Assembly: GCA_032622095.1 (NCBI GenBank) | Contig: CP136069.1 | Coordinates: 154,803,043 to 154,867,042, forward strand | Length of the DNA: 64,000 nucleotides | Reading direction: 5' to 3' | Origin: Siphonodentalium dalli | Lineage: Eukaryota; Mollusca; Scaphopoda; Gadilida; Siphonodentaliidae | The notes under the pieces: generated by a model | Databases searched by the model: none | What the model saw: only the letters and a program-made list of their open reading frames with translations | What the model was told of the DNA's origin: nothing | Made by a program: the position numbers and the translations under genes | Part shown: positions 22,858 through 35,619 of the stretch, piece by piece | Layout: the number at the start of each line of letters is the position of its first letter | Numbering within the stretch: position 1 is the stretch's first letter

Positions 22858-23140
22858 TTTAAAGGTACTCAATCCGATCAGACGCTCCTAAATTACTATT
22901 TATTTGGCTTCGGGGGTAATAAATATTTAATTCGAGTCGAGGAACCCACCCATCAAAGCTCAGAGTAATCAGATAACGATTTTTAAAGTTTGTTATTTCT
23001 CGAGATCTGCAGTAATAAGTGACCCAGAAAGACGTTGTCAAACGGACGGTCTTGCGGATGAAGATAGTTAACTCTAAAATCAAGTGGTTATTATTACCAC
23101 TTGATTTTAGAGTTATCCATCTTCATCCGCAAGACCATTA
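22858..23140. mobile_element. Half foldback element, family TTTAAAGGTACTCAATCC
   Basis: It starts TTTTAAAGGTACTCAATCCG, carries a complete left arm and the inner hairpin (ACTCTAAAATCAAGTGG with its mirror), then stops after CATCCGCAAGACC without the right arm. The same half element is at 61416-61692 in copy B, so the truncation is older than the duplication. Confidence 0.7.
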
Positions 23141-23352
23141 CCCCGACAAATCAATTGAGGTGCTCTCTACATTTAATTCAGGTAAGATCATGTATGCTGA
23201 TCGTATAAAAATATAGACTTCACACTATTCCATGGATGAGATTTTAAACGACCCACCATTGCAGCAAAACGATATTTATATTCCCGATCAAATTATACTG
23301 TTTCAACAATGATGAGTCCATAAACTTCACCGACATAACAATAGGATAAAGG

Positions 23353-23669
23353 TTTATTATATACTTGCCATGAATTATAAGGTTTTAACAGTGAGATATA
23401 AGTGATATCCCACTAGTGAGTGATATCAGCTTGAAATTTCTGATGTATTGACATTCATTGGGGGCATAGGCAAGTAACTAAAGTATATAATAAACAGAAT
23501 ATCCACACTTTTTTAGTGGATATGGGTTAAATCTCATTCGTGGTGACAAAACATTTGAATGTCCACTCGACACAGTGGCTAAATCCACTCGTGGAAATTC
23601 AATGTTTTGTCATCACTCATGAGATATAACCCATATCTACTGAAAAAGTGTGTATATCCTCTATGTATT
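23353..23669. mobile_element. Hairpin-ended asymmetric element 5, copy A only
   Basis: The empty site in copy B is GGATAAAGGTGTCATCAAGA (near 62711). The left terminus TTTATTATATAC recurs inverted as GTATATAATAAA followed by CAGAATATCCAC. The hairpin at about 23509-23655 comes next, then ATATCCTCTATGTA. At 317 bp it is the shortest and cleanest example of the architecture. It is related to 4545-5054. Confidence 0.85.
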
Positions 23670-23768
23670 CAAGAATAACGAACGATAAAGTGTATCAAAA
23701 CAATAGGATGAAAAAGTGTTGACGCGTATAATCGCATCGTATCCCTTCGCCGCCTGATAGGTCAGTAT

Positions 23769-23902
23769 ACAGTAATACCCAAAGTAATTGACCACTTAAC
23801 CACAGCAGAATTATGGGTAATTTTTCAGGATTTAGTCGGAAATATGGCTTGTTGCCATTCATCGGAAAGCTCTCGGCGGTCAATTACTTCGGGCATTACT
23901 GT
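23769..23902. mobile_element. MITE with ACAGTAAT ends (copy A version)
   Basis: The ends ACAGTAATACCCAAAGTAAT and ATTACTTCGGGCATTACTGT are inverted repeats of about 30 bases. The centre contains TTTAGTCGGAAATATGGC and is not palindromic. The partner in copy B (62828-62938) has lost this centre and is a nearly perfect palindrome. Confidence 0.7.
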
Positions 23903-24598
23903 ACAAACAAAATGCGGCTGTGGGATTTCAATAGCTAAATGATTGGCAGCGTATATATGCATGTGATCAAGGCCTGAATCTTCGCTTGAACCTATAGTTG
24001 ACCTCATGTACGGATAAAGCATTTGAACACGTCGGGGGTAATGCCTCTATAATATAAACCAGATTTTTTTTTCAATTTTGGAAACCTTATCTTTCAGTCA
24101 GATAAAATAACTTACACGTGCATGTACTTGTAGTGTATAAACGCGTGAGAATTGGGCACATTTTCATATCGGGCGGATCGTATGGGCGATCGCGGCAAAT
24201 GCCCAATCTCTATACCAGAGCCCATACACCAGTCATATACTTCCTTTCTGGCTGTGTCACAGGCTGTGTACTAGTCTATATTTTCTATATTTTGCGCGGG
24301 ATTTTCAAGCCAAAATGGCTTAAACGGTCGTCCCAAAGTAAAATTGTCTATGCATGCTTTGAGAACAATTCCCGTAATAAAAATGTATTGACATAATGGA
24401 GAATTAGAGCGATATAGACTGTCTTGTTGACGATTAGATCTCGTATGTTTGACTTGACTGATGTTTGCCATAATTATGTTTTATTGTCCATGTGCGTTTC
24501 GTTTGTGTTGATAAAATAATCGGAGAACCAAATAACACCGTTTCGCGATATATAGTTCTTTGGTTCCAGTAGGGCTTTCCGAACTTAAGGTACGAAAT

Positions 24599-25864
24599 TT
24601 ACCCGAAATTTGCTCGATATTTTGAGTACTTACTTCCTATTCTGAATAAAAGAAATTTAGATAGAAACTTATCTTATTGTACTGAAAACCATCGATGAAA
24701 CATTCTGGGTACCCACATCCACCCCATGAAACTAACACCCCCCCCCCCCCCCCACCGGCCCAAACCAGCCAGCTGGGTTCCCCATCCATTCTTTGACACA
24801 CCAAATGTGGCAGATGACATCGACCCGTGTCGTCCAAAATGTGTCACTTTACACGGCTGACGCGCTTTCTATATGGACAAAATTGGTGACGCGGTTAGTG
24901 TGTCGCCTGACACGATTGGTCGACACGTTGGTTGTGTCCCATGACACGCCTACTGTGTCACATGGCACGCTTACTGTGTCATTTAACGCGCTTTCTGTGG
25001 ACAACTTTTCGTGTCGTTTGACAAGGTAAAGTTGTTCAGTGATGATAAGGGAACGTGTGCCTCTGTTCGCTTAGTATAAACGTATAAATATTAATATCGC
25101 GACAGTCGATCAAATGTGGGCAAAATGTCGCCTGTGGCAAAGGTCTTATATATCGAGTCATCAAGGGAGATAAACCCTGCGTGGAGTTTGACAAATGCCA
25201 TGGACTATACTTCGCAATGTGCATGGGTTGCATGGATAACAAATATATATTAACCAAACTTACGTGGTCCTGAGATCAAAATGGCGTCAGCGAAGGTAAT
25301 CGCGACGCCAATAATAAGAAAGGAGTATGTTAACATTCCTGCGTTCTTGTGGAGTAAAATGTACTACTGCCGCCAATGGTGTCAATACCTCGTGCAATCA
25401 GAATATATATAGTTTGAAGATCTGGAAGATAAGACTCAAAACAGCACACCACATATTAACCGCGTGGCCGATATCACACGTAAGTGCACGGTCATCGTTA
25501 CGGGTATAGAATTCTCGGTAGTTCATGTGACCACTTTTATAGTGCACTGTGACCCGGTGTTTCCCTGGTTAAGGCGGGATAATGCTCTGGGTTAGGGATG
25601 TACCTTGTCGACGAGAATGGGTTAGGACTGAAGCGTCGTTCTCTACGAAAACTGCCAGTTCAGACTAAAATTGTATGTCAAAATGTTTTTCTAGGTTTGG
25701 AGTATCAGAAACAAGTGGAATTTTACGGATAAATGTATGATAAGTGGCAGAAATTTGTCTTCGAAAGTAGCCTTTGGCATTCGCATACAGTACGCTTACA
25801 ATGCAAAACCCCATTTTACCCAAGCAAATAACTTAGTGACATGTGGCCATGTGTCCCTATATAC
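24599..25864. other. Unassigned interval with poly-C tract and GTGTC repeats
   Basis: Immediately right of copy A. It holds a C run at about 24738-24755 and, at about 24860-25025, a degenerate tandem repeat of about 20 bp built on GTGTCACATGACACGC. A possible start context AAAATGGCGTCAGCGAAG followed by GTAATC at 25277 could be a tiny first exon on the plus strand, but no partner exon was found. There are no other coding signals. Confidence 0.45.
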
Positions 25865-26405
25865 GGTGGATGGTTTAGGACATGGGATTTTTTTTTTTTT
25901 CGTGGCCACGAAATAACTAATTCGAGATAAAGGGTGTTGTAGGGTGGCCCGTAAAACAAATGAAGTAATCACCCCTTTCACCAACCCGACCCACCTAACC
26001 CGTGTTCCCCGTTCTCTCTGGGCTAGTTTATATCGGAGGTTCATATCCACATAGAGCCCGGGTCCCACACCATGATGGGGTTTATAGTAGCTTCTCTGCA
26101 ATCGTGAAAGTGTAACCAGTCGCCGTAAAGGTATCTGGATATATGCAAAGGTCAAACAGTTATTTCGTGGCCACGAATTAGTTATTTCGTGGCCACGAAT
26201 TAGTTATTTCGTGGCCACGAATTGGTATTTCGTGGCTACGAATTAGTTATTTCGTGGCCACGAATTAGTTATTTCGTGGCAACGAATTAGTTATTTCGTG
26301 GCCACGAGTTAGTATTTCGTGGCCACGAATCAGTTATTTCGTGGCCACGAATTAGTTATTTCGTGGCCACGAATTAAAAAATTCTAATGTCCTAAACCAG
26401 CCACC
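25865..26405. mobile_element. TIR element whose right arm is an expanded 22-bp palindromic array
   Basis: The ends GGTGGATGGTTTAGGACAT and, inverted, GGTGGCTGGTTTAGGACAT mark a terminal-inverted-repeat element. Just inside the left end a single TCGTGGCCACGAAATAACT occurs. Inside the right end about ten tandem copies of TTATTTCGTGGCCACGAATTAG run from 26160 to 26376. ATTCGTGGCCACGAAT is itself a perfect palindrome. The middle holds CCCGACCCACC and no transposase. Confidence 0.75.
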
Positions 26406-26639
26406 ATACCCTATACTATATATATTAGAAAATATTTAACGTTTCCCACATGGACTACCAATTCACCAAACCCACTAAACACGTGGTTTCGGAATCCATT
26501 ATATCGATGTATTTGCAACCTGCACAACGTTACAAAGGTCAATCTCGTATCACTACATGTACGGAACCCCATGCATTGTTGTTACAACTTTTGTCTCTTC
26601 GGTGCACGGCAGCTTGTCGTGATTTCTATTATTTCAAAT

Positions 26640-28100
26640 ATAACATTCGTTGTGTGGTTCCGTGACAGCTCAAAAGAACGTCTCCTCTCTGGCTTTTGTA
26701 CTTTTTCGCAAAATTGAAATGACAGCCATATTATGGGAGGTCATTTTGTATCTTAATATCCCTCTGATAGCTAGTTTGTTGAACATATGTGGTACCTTTG
26801 TGTGTAATGTTATAACATTTGAGATGAGGGATGTTGAGTTTTGTGTCTATTATTTCGCAAATTAAAAGATATGTTATATGACTAATGTAAAGAAATGAAT
26901 GTAATGAAACGCCATAATATATACCACTCGAGACGCTATTTGTCTTGTTTTCCTGTATTTGTTTTTCACGAAGTGTTAAAAATTTGAGTCATGACAAAGC
27001 TTATCTGATTTTTTGTTAATATACTTGACCGCCCTATTTTGGTCTCCGTCATCACGCAAACGCAAAAAATCGCCATTTATAATGGAAACATATATTCTAG
27101 ATAATACATTCCTATAAATAATACCATATGAGACGTTCTTTGTCCGTATATCGTATTAGTTGTTCACAAAGTGTTGACATTAAAATTAGCCTCCATGTTA
27201 AGTGTTGTCCGCCATAGTGGATGTGCTTTCACACGTTTTGTTTGTTTATCATATTCACCACAAATGAATACCAAAATTTATGCTTAATTCTTTTTGGCCT
27301 GGACTGCAATCCTCAGTAGCGCATTTATGTGGAAGTTTGTTATTGTAGGGGTGGTTAAGTTTTTGTCTATTACTTCATCAATTGATAATATGGATTATTG
27401 GTGAATCTAATGTTTGGTATGAATTGTTCTATTGTAGTCAGTACAATGATACACACTATACCACTGGGGACGTTCCATTTCTGTATATATCAGTTCACTA
27501 AGTTTTACAATTAAAATGTTCTGCCAAATTGAACGCCATCTTCGATTATGATTCTCAGTTAATAACGAATCTGGATGACAATTTTCACTTGTCAATTCGT
27601 ATGTGTATTCTACATTAAATAAACAAAACACTGAAAAGTAATGGGATCATTCGTGGTTCCAATCCCAGGCGATAACTTTATTTCCAATTTTATGACATTG
27701 GGCGGTGGGATAAATTGTTGCCTATTATTTTACCAATTGATAAGATGTATTGATCAAACTAATGTTTGATATGAAATGTTATTCTATCAGATCATTACAA
27801 TAATGAAAATTTTACCACTGGGGACGTTCCTTGTCTGGAGTTTTCGTATATGTCCATTCACTAAGTTCTAAAATTAAAACTGACCGCCATATTGGACGCC
27901 ATATTGAATTTTGCTACCTTTCTAATAGTGAATATGGATAGAAATTTTCATTTTACACTTACTATGTGTGCTCCATAATAAATAAAAGCAAATATTATGC
28001 ATTAATCTATCATTCTTGGATCCAATTCCCGGCGACGGCTATATTTCGTATTTTATGACATTGGGGAGGGTTAAGTTTGTGTCCATTTTTTCAATATATG
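26640..28100. repeat. Degenerate tandem array, unit about 340 bp
   Basis: Landmarks recur in order. ATACCACTNGRGACGTTC is seen near 26923, 27121, 27456 and 27812. TTCACTAAGTKYTAMAATTAAA follows within 60-80 bases, then a CCGCCATATTGG-like block, and TTTATGACATTGGG in the later units. Spacing is uneven (about 200, 335 and 357), so units have lost segments. No gene was seen. Confidence 0.6.
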
Positions 28101-28732
28101 TAGGGACAGGATAATACAGTTACCGCCAGGTAGCAAATATTCTACTCGTTCCAATCATATATGATATGATTGGGCTAGGTCCAGCGCTTTAGTTTTGTAT
28201 AGAGTTGACAGGCGACAGTTACTCTGAATCGTCATGAAATTTTGACGCAGAACGTTATATTCACTACCATGACGTCGCGAAATCGCAAACAAACCAGAAA
28301 AAAATAAGAACGTTCGGTTCTAGTATCGCCATATGCCACATAAGGACAAATATATCGTTCTGTTTACTGTAATTTGTTTATCTTTTAACCAATTGTCTAT
28401 TGCTGGTCAACCACCTAAAATAGGGTAATTGTTCAGTATATGGTACCTTCACAAATAGTCTTACCATACATAGCTGCCACCAATTGCGGCAATGCCAAGA
28501 ATTATTTTCGTAAACAATATATATTTATTTACCTTCCAGAAAAAGTTGAAGATAGTGGTAATTCGAAAACTAAGGCCCTTTTTTGGATTTAGCCGCTCCA
28601 CTATGTCATAGTCAGCGTGTCTTATAGCGTACACACACCACAACTCACAACCACCTCATATGGGACAAGGTCATACACTATCAGATCCATACACTGATAA
28701 GACGCCGTGTAGGTAACACCTATTCCCACATG

Positions 28733-28905
28733 AAGTCGGTAGCCGAGTGGTATAGCGTACTCGTCACTCGTACTTGCGAACCGGGGATCGCAACCTGCAT
28801 GGTCAGGGTATTCTGACAAAAATACGAATTCATTCAGATCCCAAGTTTGTCAGGCTGACAAGTGTCATTCGAGATCACTGACTGATCCGAAATAAAAATG
28901 CCGGA
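28733..28905 (+). mobile_element. Possible tRNA-derived SINE
   Basis: GGTAGCCGAGTGGTATAGCG resembles a tRNA A box. About 35 bases on, GGGATCGCAACC could be a decayed B box. The head is followed by unrelated sequence ending AAATAAAAATG and a C run. It could also be a chance match; there is only one copy in the window, so it rests on the two boxes alone. Confidence 0.4.
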
Positions 28906-29289
28906 CCCCCCCCCCCCCACCATTAATTAGAATATGTGTCCATGTATGTTGTGTATGGTGCAGTAAGTTGTCCTTTCCGGGTGCAAACATTAATGGCTGA
29001 CCCGGCGTGTACACACATCGATGTGTGCGCGTTAAATTTAAAGAACGGTACTAGGATCACCACAGGGTTACAAGAAAACCATAGTCAGAAATGGTGACAC
29101 CCTCAAGATATATTATTTGCCATATATACAATATAACAACTTTAATGTGGTGATTGTGAAAAATATGTATATAGGTAACGCCTGGGTCAGATATACTTGC
29201 CATATACACCATAGGAGGGCGTAATGCTGATCTAAGAATGACCTCAGGTAATGCACTCCTGATATGACCTCTCATAAAGGATTGATTAA

Positions 29290-29815
29290 AATACATGTAT
29301 GGTTCCATGAGGGTTAATTAAAATATGGTCACACCCAGAGAGGGTTAATTGAAATTTGGTCCGATGAGGGTAAATTAAAATATGGTCACATCACGGTTAA
29401 ATAAAATATGGTCCGATGAGGGTTAATTAATATATCGTCCAATGAGGGTTAATAACAATTATGGTCCCATGATGGTTAATTAAAATTGTACCTTGACTGT
29501 TAATTAAAATACCGTCCCATGAGGGTTAATACAAATATGGACCCATGGGGGTTACTTTAAATATGGTCCCATTAAGGTCAATTAAAATATGGTAACGTTA
29601 CTTTATTAAAGAATAAATATATTGTCCCATTATGAGGGTTAATTAAAATTAAAATATGGTGTCATCAGTGTTGATTAAACTACGGTCCCACTGGGGTGAA
29701 ATACAATATAGTCCCATGAGGGTCAATTAAAATATGGTCCAATGAGGACTAATTATAATATGCCCCCTCCCCCATGAGTATCAATTAAAACATGGTCCCA
29801 TGAAGGGGGGGGTAA
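29290..29815. repeat. Degenerate tandem repeat, unit about 27 bp
   Basis: About 18-20 imperfect units follow the pattern GAGGGTTAATTAAAATATGG followed by TCCCAT. Some have indels, and one (29760-29815) has C-rich and G-rich inserts. It is a non-coding minisatellite in an advanced state of decay. Confidence 0.85.
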
Positions 29816-30204
29816 TTTCTGAACATTCTTCAATTCATATAGCATTCTGATGTATCCTCGGTATAGTGGTATACATAAATAAAAATGATGTTTAGAATTA
29901 GGCCATATTGTATGTTAATCAACCAATGTGAAGGGTTAGTGTTGGAACTTTTCTTAATAACATCTCTGTTCATAGCTCCGATATATTTCGCATACAAAGA
30001 AATGAAAAGTCAATATTTACAAACAGCATGAAGGAGTAACCATCCCAATTCATTTAGAATATAACATGCCGATATTTGTCGCATATAACTGATTGAAAAA
30101 GTTCACTAAACGATATTAAATAACATGTTAAACACCGATATAAACAAACACCTCGGATTCATGTTCGAATTAAAGTTCTTATACAATCGTCAAATCCCCG
30201 TGCA

Positions 30205-31095
30205 GTATAATATAACAATAACATGATTTTTGAGGGCATTATGGTTTCTTAACGGCCCGATAGGAATGATTAACAGCCAGAGGGCCTGAAGTCGAGGGCC
30301 GCTAATAGGCAGAGGGCTGTTAATCATTCCGGGAGGGCCGTTAAGAAACCATAATGCCCGAAAAATATCATGTTATTACTATTATTTCCACACACTATCA
30401 TTATGTAAGTGTCGTACCCCGGCAAGTTCAAATATTTCACAACATCTCTGAATTAACACAATTTAATCAAAATATAGAATAGTATTCAATATCATCAACA
30501 TTTGATCACAATACTTTAATTGTTCTATGGAGTTTCAGTCAATTCACTTCTCTACTCCATAATTGTAATTTATTGTGCACTGATGAACTGTAGCGCCAGC
30601 CATGAAATTTACTGGATTGAGACATTTTTTTAATTTACACAAATACGCATGGATCGTCTGGTTTGTTTGCAAACAATTATCACGTGATGAAAACAAAAAT
30701 CATGTGACCAAAATACATCGAAATTAGGCAAAATATCACCGGCATCTGAGACCAAATAACTCGCGTAATAATGCTTAAATTGAAATAATATATACCTGTG
30801 TTTACCTTAGGATACCATTTAGTTAGGTATGTGTTCTATGTAACACATGGCAATCGGGTATTTCTTCGTTAAAAAGCTTTATTAGAATAAAGAAATTCCG
30901 AAAAATTCATCGGCAGTTTGGTCACGTGACGTGTCGGGCCATCTCGTGCTAACGACAAGCATATCCCATTAGCACCCTAGGGCCATAATGAACTTACATA
31001 TTCACGTAATTTAGTTAGTGTTATGGGATTTTACCGCAGGATAAAACGTCATTAATATTCTAGAGAACGCCCTTATAGGTGGAAATAATAGTAGA
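30205..31095. mobile_element. Hairpin-ended asymmetric element 6
   Basis: A hairpin at 30219-30375 has arms containing GGGCATTATGGTTTCTTAAC and the mirror image. The flank just inside it, ACTATTATTTCCAC, returns inverted as GTGGAAATAATAGT near 31079-31093, about 700 bases away. That is the same relation of hairpin, inner box and distant terminal box as in the other elements, reading from right to left. The end box on the hairpin side is not the usual ATCCTCTATATA, and there is no empty site, so limits are approximate. Confidence 0.55.
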
Positions 31096-31496
31096 TAGCA
31101 TTCCGATTTATGTCACGTGAAAATAAACGAAAGATGATCAAATAACAATGCAACAAAGCAGGTTAAACATCAATAGAAACACATAACGCGCAGCGCGCTA
31201 ATGGTTAACGCGCCAATTCCCGTTAGAATTAATCGCGACTTGCATGCACTTCTTGACATCCGAATAACAATTGAAATTGAAATTCCCAACTACACCTTTT
31301 ACCGGACTCAGCGTCCGGGTCGCAGTTCGACTTTTAATCCGTCGCCAAAAATTCCCATTTCTATAAATAAAACTCCCATGCAGCGCCCGTAGGTACCAAG
31401 AATCTGTACATTATTATACGCCCGGAGCGCGAAATAAAGATATTCGGTCGAGGTAGCACCAGCACAAGTGCGTCTATAACCGGAAGGTTCCTGAAG

Positions 31497-32828
31497 TGAA
31501 ACATCTACAGATACAGATTCTATTAAACATCTACAGATACAGATTCTATTAAACATCTACATCTACAGATTATATTAAACATCTACAGATACAGATTCTA
31601 ATAAACATCTACAGATACAGATTCTATTAAACATCTACATATACAGATTCTATTAAACATCTACAGATACAGATTCTATTAAACATCTACAGATACAGAT
31701 TATATTAAACATCTACACGATACAGATTCTATTAAACATCTACAGATACATATTCTATTAAACATCTACAGATACACATTCTATTATACATCTACAGATA
31801 CAGATTCTATTAAACATCTACAGATTCAGATTCTATTAAACATCTACAGATACAGATTATATTAAACATCTACAGATACATATTCTATTAAACATCTACA
31901 GATACATATTCTATTAAACATCTACAGATACATATTCTATTAAACATCTACAGATACAGATTATATTAAACATATACAGATACAGATTCTATTAAACATC
32001 TACAGATACAGATTCTATTAAACATCTACAGATACAGATTCTATTAAACATCTACAGATACAGATTATATTAAACATCTACAGATACAGATTCTATTAAA
32101 CATCTACAGATACAGATTCTATTAAACATCTACAGATACAGATTCTATTAAACATCTACAGATACAGATTCTATTAAACATCTACAGATACAGATTCTAT
32201 TAAACATCTACAGATACAGATTATATTAAACATCTACAGATACATATTCTATTAAACATCTACAGATACAGATTATATTAAACATCTACAGATACAGATT
32301 CTATTAAACATTTACAGATACAGATTCTATTAAACATCTACAGATACAGATTCTATTAAACATCTACAGATACAGATTCTATTAAACATCTACAGATACA
32401 GATTCTATTAAACATCTACAGATACAGATTCTATTAAACATCTACAGATACAGATTCTATTAAACATCTACAGATACATATTCTATTAAACATCTACAGA
32501 TACAGATTCTATTAAACATCTACAGATACAGTTTATATTAAACATCTACAGATACAGATTCTATTAAACATCTACAGATACAGATTCTATTAAACATCTA
32601 CAGATACAGATTCTATTAAACATCTACAGATACAGATTCTATTAAACATCTACAGATACAGATTCTATTAAACATCTACAGATACATATTCTATTAAACA
32701 TCTACAGATACAGATTCTATTAAACATCTACAGATACAGATTCTATTAAACATCTACAGATACAGATTATATTAAACATCTACACGATACAGATTCTATT
32801 AAACATCTACAGATACAGATTCTATTAA
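31497..32828. repeat. 26-bp minisatellite, about 51 units
   Basis: Units of AAACATCTACAGATACAG followed by ATTCTATT repeat almost without interruption. A few recurring variants (TATATT for TTCTATT, CATATTC, CACGATAC) occur at several places. Their repeated appearance shows that blocks of units were copied together. No ORF is maintained. The array begins abruptly after TTCCTGAAGTG. Confidence 0.97.
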
Positions 32829-33570
32829 GTGTATGGTATCTTAAAGGCCCATTTATGTTTTCGAGAACCCGATTATTTTATTAGAGTGCCTTGATATACG
32901 GTTTTAATAACAATCTATGACATAATATATGATTAAATTATTATAATTCATCACCATTTGGAACGTGTTTGTTTCAGAAGGGGGTAATAGAAAAAAGCTC
33001 AAATCATAGAAACATTTCCCCCGTTTCGCTCCCAGCAATTGCCAGAATGCAACATAATTCAAACTAAGATATAGAGTTATTCCCCTTCCATTGAAAATAA
33101 TAGACTAATAGACTTTACAGTACAATTCAGATAAAACACGTCGGTACATCAACAAAAACAACATGTTCACAGTATACTACACCGTGGATAAGTTGATAAT
33201 GCAATGTTGTGGAGCTTCCTCTTTCAAATGGTATATAATATGGCATATGGTTTATATAATGTGATCTGTGGGGTTCGAAAATTAAGTGGGCCTTTAATAA
33301 TAAGTTCCAGAGGTATGTCATACCTGGGCTTAAAGTGGTATTGCGAGTCATTGTCGGTCGCAGACCATGCAGCATGAAAATTTGACTTGTCTAAGTGCTA
33401 TAGCTTTATTGCTATCAAATTGGTCACCATGGTGTCTATATATAGCATGGGTCACAACAGTAGTTACCGTTCATTCACATTATATTGCTGTGACCCTATG
33501 GGCAGCCGTTTGGTCGGAAAATATATAAGAAAATGCACTGGCTATAATGTCAATGTAAATATTTTAGGCC

Positions 33571-35439
33571 ACAAAATCGCAATCGCCGATTTTCCTATTG
33601 CTTTATGTGTCGCCTATTTTCGGTCTGTATTTGTATCTCTCGCAACAATAAGGAGTGTCATACCGGTACCGTGGTGACTTCGACCACTTTGATCAATAAT
33701 AAATGCAACCATATTACTCTCAAAAGAAAACAAAAACATATTTGTCACTTTTCAAAATGCATTTTTGATGAAAAAATTGGCAACGCATTTATCGGGAAAT
33801 GACAACTCCATTCATCGGATCGACAATATGACAGTTCTCAGATACGTATCCATTTATCAATCGATCGTGCCCTCAGACTTGCGCAACTTGGTGAATATGT
33901 ATTATTACCATTGTGTGTCCATACACTATCATGTATTGAGGCGATCTTTTGTTTCTGATAAGTATTGCGTCGAGCCATAGATGACGAGACGCAATGCCCG
34001 TTGGAAACAGAAGTTAGCCTTAATGGTAGTTAATACATTGTCGTGAATGGACATATTTTGGTCTGGTTTATTAAGACGAGTTTGGAACGATAGAACATCA
34101 TTTCATATTTCAGTAAGGAAGTATTCCTTTGCCGGGCCGGGTTGGTATAAAACAAAAAAGAGTCGACGGACAAGCCTGATGACAGCACCCGCACCGGAAA
34201 CGCCGCAGGCGACTGTGTCAACCTCTGATCTTCTGGAAACTCCACAGTGTAGTGAACATCAACCGACTGTTACATCCCACGCTCACAGAAAGCCGAAAGT
34301 ACAACATAAAAAAAACTACATGCGAAACAGTGTGCGAAACGGAAATTGTTCGATGCATCTAAGCCAAAACATCGAATGTTGTTAATGACACTCTGACAGA
34401 GATGCAAACAAAATTAGCGCAAACAAAGTTAGCAGTTGTTGCCGAAAAACTTCACAACGCTGTGTGTTTATTTGAACTGAGGGAGTTCGTTGCATTAATT
34501 GCAGAGGACAAATTTCCTCTTCAAATATATCTTTTAGATTGTTCCTAGAAACCGTTCGATGGTTTTCGCAGATTACAACCACCAGCATGTGGTACTGGGT
34601 CGTCGTCTTTGAGCGTGGGACCACTATCTACTTCCGATTCTTCCATTGGTTCACAGCCCAGTTCTTCCAAATCACTGACATTAGAAATAACAGAAGTTAT
34701 AGAACACCGAGAGAAATCGGGATGAGGCTAGCTGCAGTCGTAGTGAACCCGATCCCGAATAAATCCAGATAAAATTGTACATTTACATATAGAGTCGGAC
34801 CCTCCCCCAACTATTTCCTTGATAAGATTACATCACATGGAACCAAACTGACACTTGCTAAATATGTGCGCCAACAATTGTGTTTGCAATTCTGAATTTC
34901 AATCATGATTTGTAAGATAAATTTGTTATTTACCACTATGTGTCCATTCACGATAATGTATTAACTATACCATTAAGGCTTACTTCTGTTTCTAACGGGC
35001 ATTGCGTCTCGTCATCTATGGCTCGTCGCAATACTTATCAGAAACAAAAGATCGCCTCAATACATGCATGATAGTGTATGGACACACACTGGTAATAACA
35101 CATATTCATCAAGTTGCCCAAGTCTGATGGCACGATCGATGGATAAATGGATACGTATCTTAGAACTGTCATATTGTCGATCCGATGGATGGAGTTGTCA
35201 TTTCCCGATAAATGCGTTGCCAATTTTTTCATCAAAATGAATTTTGAAAAGTGACAAATATGCTTTTTCTTGTTTTGAGAGCAATATGGTAGCATTTATT
35301 ATCGCTCAAAGTGGTCGAAGTCACCACGGGATCGGTATGACACTCCTTATTGTTGCGAGAGATACAAATATAGACCGGAAATAGGCGACTGCATGTTGAC
35401 ACATAAAGCAATAGGAAAATCGGCGATTGCGATTTTGTG
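33571..35439. mobile_element. Long inverted repeat element, arms about 490 bp
   Basis: The left arm (33571-34053) starts ACAAAATCGCAATCGCCGA and matches the right arm (34940-35439) in inverse orientation, with roughly one difference in fifteen by eye. The spacer of about 890 bp is single-copy here and holds an ORF remnant described separately. The arrangement suits a TIR transposon with long terminal repeats. Target duplications were not identified. Confidence 0.75.
34047..34548 (+). pseudogene. ORF remnant in the spacer of the long inverted repeat
   Basis: An open frame from 34047 reads basic and Ser/Thr/Pro-rich (RRTSLMTAPAPETPQATVST) for 112 codons to 34385. In another frame the following 160 bases read TLTEMQTKLAQTKLAVVAEK, a short heptad-like helix. 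A basic linker followed by a coiled coil occurs in many transposon DNA-binding proteins, THAP-type among them, but no zinc-binding residues are visible. I cannot assign a family. Confidence 0.3.
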
Positions 35440-35619
35440 TCGTTATGTTCATATAATTTCAAGCTTCAGATTCCGATGGGAATTTGACGAATGATTTCTA
35501 AGACATTCGTTTCACTAGAATAAATTGGTCGGAGCTAAGAAAAAATGCTACTTTCCTTCTTAAGAATGGCATTTCGTCTGCTGGGTATCAAAAACGAAAT
35601 CTCCACCGGGAACCGCGCG

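Larger units (their letters stand above)
5714..24598. repeat. Segmental duplication, copy A
   Basis: From AATGGTTTGTTG at 5714 to GAACTTAA at about 24598 the sequence aligns in the same order and orientation with 41547-63684. By eye most aligned stretches agree at roughly nine bases in ten; this was not computed. All seven recognised exons of the minus-strand gene lie inside. Copy A has its own insertions near 6639-7341, 9246-9600, 11023-11117, 11844-12750, 13440-15958, 16207-17273, 19055-19611, 20237-20545 and 23353-23669. Flanking DNA outside these limits does not match. Confidence 0.93.

Noticed and set aside
25277-25300. ATGGCGTCAGCGAAG followed by GTAATC as a plus-strand first exon
   Set aside because: No downstream exon with matching phase was found, and short start-plus-donor combinations are common by chance.
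31497-32828. CRISPR-like array
   Set aside because: Units are contiguous without unique spacers, and the sequence is eukaryotic.
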